DNA of 6,094 bases from Chloroflexota bacterium. Lineage in GTDB: Bacteria; Chloroflexota; Ktedonobacteria; Ktedonobacterales; Ktedonobacteraceae. Shown piece by piece: positions 4,848 through 6,094 of this stretch; the stretch's first letter is position 1; every line of letters begins with the position of its first letter. The DNA is taken from the NCBI GenBank assembly GCA_005881995.1, contig VBHV01000416.1, positions 1 through 6,094 on the forward strand, read 5' to 3'. The translations under genes and the position numbers were made by a program. The notes under the pieces were generated by a model, which had not been told where the DNA came from, searched no databases, and saw only the letters and a program-made list of their open reading frames with translations.

Positions 4848-5572
4848 GCGACCTGCGCGGCGTGCTGCACGCGCATTCAACCTGGAGCGATGGGCAGAAC
4901 ACCATACGCGAGATGGCCGAAGCCTGCATCGCGCGCGGCTATGCCTATCTCGGCCTCACCGACCATAGCAAGGTCGCGGCCTATGCAGGTGGATTGAACG
5001 AAGATGCCCTGCGCCGTCAGGGTGAGGAAATTGACCGCCTGAACAAAGAGTTCGCGGGCCGTATTCACATCCTGAAAGGCACCGAATGCGACATCCTGCG
5101 CGATGGAGCGCTCGATTTCTCGGATGAAACGTTGGCGAGCCTGGATTTTGTCGTGGCATCCATCCATAGCTTGTTCAACCTGACGCAGGAAGAGCAGACC
5201 CAACGCATGCTGCGCGCCATCTCCAACCCCTACGTCGACATCATCGGACATCCCACCGGGCGTATCCTGCTTGAACGAGAAGGATATAGCCTGGATATCG
5301 AGGCGGTCATCGACGCGGCCGCTGAACATGGCGTCTGCATCGAAATCAACGCCCACCCCTCGCGGCTGGACTTGGACTGGCGCTACCTGCGCCGGGCGCG
5401 TGACAAGGGCATCAAAATACCGGTTAATCCCGACGCGCACAGCATGGATGGATTAGATGTGATGCGTTATGGTATAAATATAGCTCGGAAGGGTTGGTTA
5501 CGTCCCGGCGATGTACTGAACACCCTATCAACAGAAGCCATCCTCGCCTTCTTCCAAAGGCGAAGAAAATAG
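4844..5572 (+). CDS. polX: PHP phosphoesterase domain of DNA polymerase X, separate ORF
   Basis: This encodes the PHP domain normally fused to the C-terminus of bacterial PolX, where it gives Mn-dependent 3'-5' exonuclease and AP-endonuclease-type activity. The ATG at 4844 overlaps the TGA of the upstream ORF as ATGA, the usual arrangement for translational coupling. GTG 4838 is an in-frame alternative, and from it the reading LVQMSDLRG matches the family's linker end, so the frame extends into former coding sequence. Counting from the GTG, the metal ligands are H11 and H13 (VLHAHSTWSDG), D18, H43 (TDHS), E83 (GTECDI), H110 (ASIHS), H138 (GHPT), and D199 and H201 (NPDAHS): a complete set. No Shine-Dalgarno is visible, so expression probably relies on ribosomes ending the first ORF. 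rplY follows 37 bases later. Confidence 0.85.
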   Translation: MSDLRGVLHAHSTWSDGQNTIREMAEACIARGYAYLGLTDHSKVAAYAGGLNEDALRRQGEEIDRLNKEFAGRIHILKGTECDILRDGALDFSDETLASLDFVVASIHSLFNLTQEEQTQRMLRAISNPYVDIIGHPTGRILLEREGYSLDIEAVIDAAAEHGVCIEINAHPSRLDLDWRYLRRARDKGIKIPVNPDAHSMDGLDVMRYGINIARKGWLRPGDVLNTLSTEAILAFFQRRRK

Positions 5573-5609
5573 TCCACTAATGGCAGAGGCCAAAGAAGGA
5601 AATACTATC

Positions 5610-6094
5610 ATGGCAGAACAAATTGAATTAGCGGTTAGCAAACGCGAAGTAACTGGAAAAGCGACCAAACGCTTACGCAAAGCGGGAATAATCCCGGCCA
5701 ATATTTATGGACACCACGAGGCCTCAGAGGCAGTGCAGCTTGAAGCACTCGCGTTCGATGCCTTGCGGCGCGCGCATAAGACCTCCGGCATTATCTCACT
5801 ACTCATGGATGGAAGTGGTGGTACTCAGACAGCGCTGGTACGTCATATCCAACGCCACCCGACCACCAGCAAGATACTGCATATCGATTTCTTCCGTGTG
5901 AGTCTGCGTGAACGTATCGTCATGAAAATCCCACTGCATACCGTCGGCGAAGCCCCCGGCGTCAAGGATGAAGACGGCGTATTGCTGCACCTGTTGGACA
6001 CGCTGGAAGTTGAATGTATGGCCCAGGACATCGTGAACGAGCTAGAGGTTGATGTGTCCTCCCTGGCCCATATCGATGACATACTGTATACAAA
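5610..6094 (+). CDS. rplY: 50S ribosomal protein L25, CTC form (3' end beyond the window)
   Basis: This runs off the right edge with 161 codons present; the CTC form is usually about 200 residues or more, so the end is missing. L25 binds 5S rRNA in the large subunit, and the long CTC form adds a C-terminal domain linked to general stress response in Bacillus. The N-terminal domain reads KREVTGKATKRLRKAGIIPANIYG, then VRHIQRHPTTSKILHIDFFRV, all typical. The start of the C-terminal beta domain follows with IPLHTVGEAPGVKDEDGVLL, LEVECM and LEVDVSSL. ATG 5610 has GAAGGA (5595-5600) 9 bases upstream. ATG 5580 is in frame and also begins ATGGCAGA, but lacks a ribosome site and would add 10 unlikely residues. 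The 37-base gap to the PHP ORF holds no promoter that I can see, so it may share the polX transcript. Confidence 0.95.
   Translation, partial: MAEQIELAVSKREVTGKATKRLRKAGIIPANIYGHHEASEAVQLEALAFDALRRAHKTSGIISLLMDGSGGTQTALVRHIQRHPTTSKILHIDFFRVSLRERIVMKIPLHTVGEAPGVKDEDGVLLHLLDTLEVECMAQDIVNELEVDVSSLAHIDDILYT

Noticed and set aside
4829..4850. Programmed -1 frameshift joining the two polX frames
   Set aside because: The overlap has no X-XXY-YYZ slippery heptamer, and no clear stem-loop was seen downstream. The missing linker residues would not be restored by a frameshift.
4305..5440. Two long - strand ORFs (4305-4880 and 4877-5440) opposite polX and the PHP domain
   Set aside because: They mirror highly conserved sense-strand domains and show no recognisable protein features of their own.
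5580..5609. Upstream in-frame ATG (5580) for rplY
   Set aside because: It has no ribosome site, would add ten residues not expected at the L25 N-terminus, and ATG 5610 has a good GAAGGA at 9 bases.

Overview
The window reads as bacterial chromosome of moderate G+C (coding regions around 55%, intergenic stretches clearly AT-richer). The gene set fits the phylum Chloroflexota, most likely a Ktedonobacteria-type organism: a tetrapyrrole-methylase/MazG fusion (YabN type), a bacterial family-X DNA polymerase with a PHP domain, a CTC-form ribosomal protein L25, a two-helix membrane protein with zinc-ribbon halves, and GGGCGACC-type intergenic palindromes. The taxonomic call is inference from gene style and was not tested by a search.

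Layout. Positions 1-36 may hold the last codons of a + strand gene, but this is too short to name. A perfect 10-bp hairpin (230-255), T-rich on either strand, closes a leftward gene (296-829) for the small membrane protein. An AT-rich spacer of about 265 bases (830-1096) holds its Shine-Dalgarno site and candidate divergent promoters. Rightward genes follow: a VOC/glyoxalase-fold protein (1097-1456); palindromic repeat A (1480-1573); a consensus-like promoter (1629-1657); a yabN/mazG fusion gene (1703-3178) with an in-frame TAA at 1796-1798; palindromic repeat B (3174-3310); another good promoter (3337-3365); and a tight cluster made of an unrecognised protein with Cys/His pairs (3395-3862), polX split into a polymerase part (3876-4847) and a PHP part (4844-5572), and rplY (5610 to the window end).

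How the genes relate. MazG hydrolyses non-canonical or excess NTPs, and PolX is a gap-filling repair polymerase with an attached PHP nuclease, so the centre of the window concerns nucleotide-pool hygiene and DNA repair. Both genes are broken relative to their family plan. yabN/mazG has a stop after 31 codons while the rest stays open. polX has lost its interdomain linker with a change of frame, leaving two ORFs joined by an ATGA overlap. All catalytic motifs that I can check in both genes are intact, so the pieces may still work, or the lesions may be recent or artefactual.

I see no CRISPR array, tRNA, rRNA, transposase, phage gene or obvious defence system. The most unusual material is the split polX, the interrupted yabN/mazG, and the two related REPIN-like palindromes that flank mazG.
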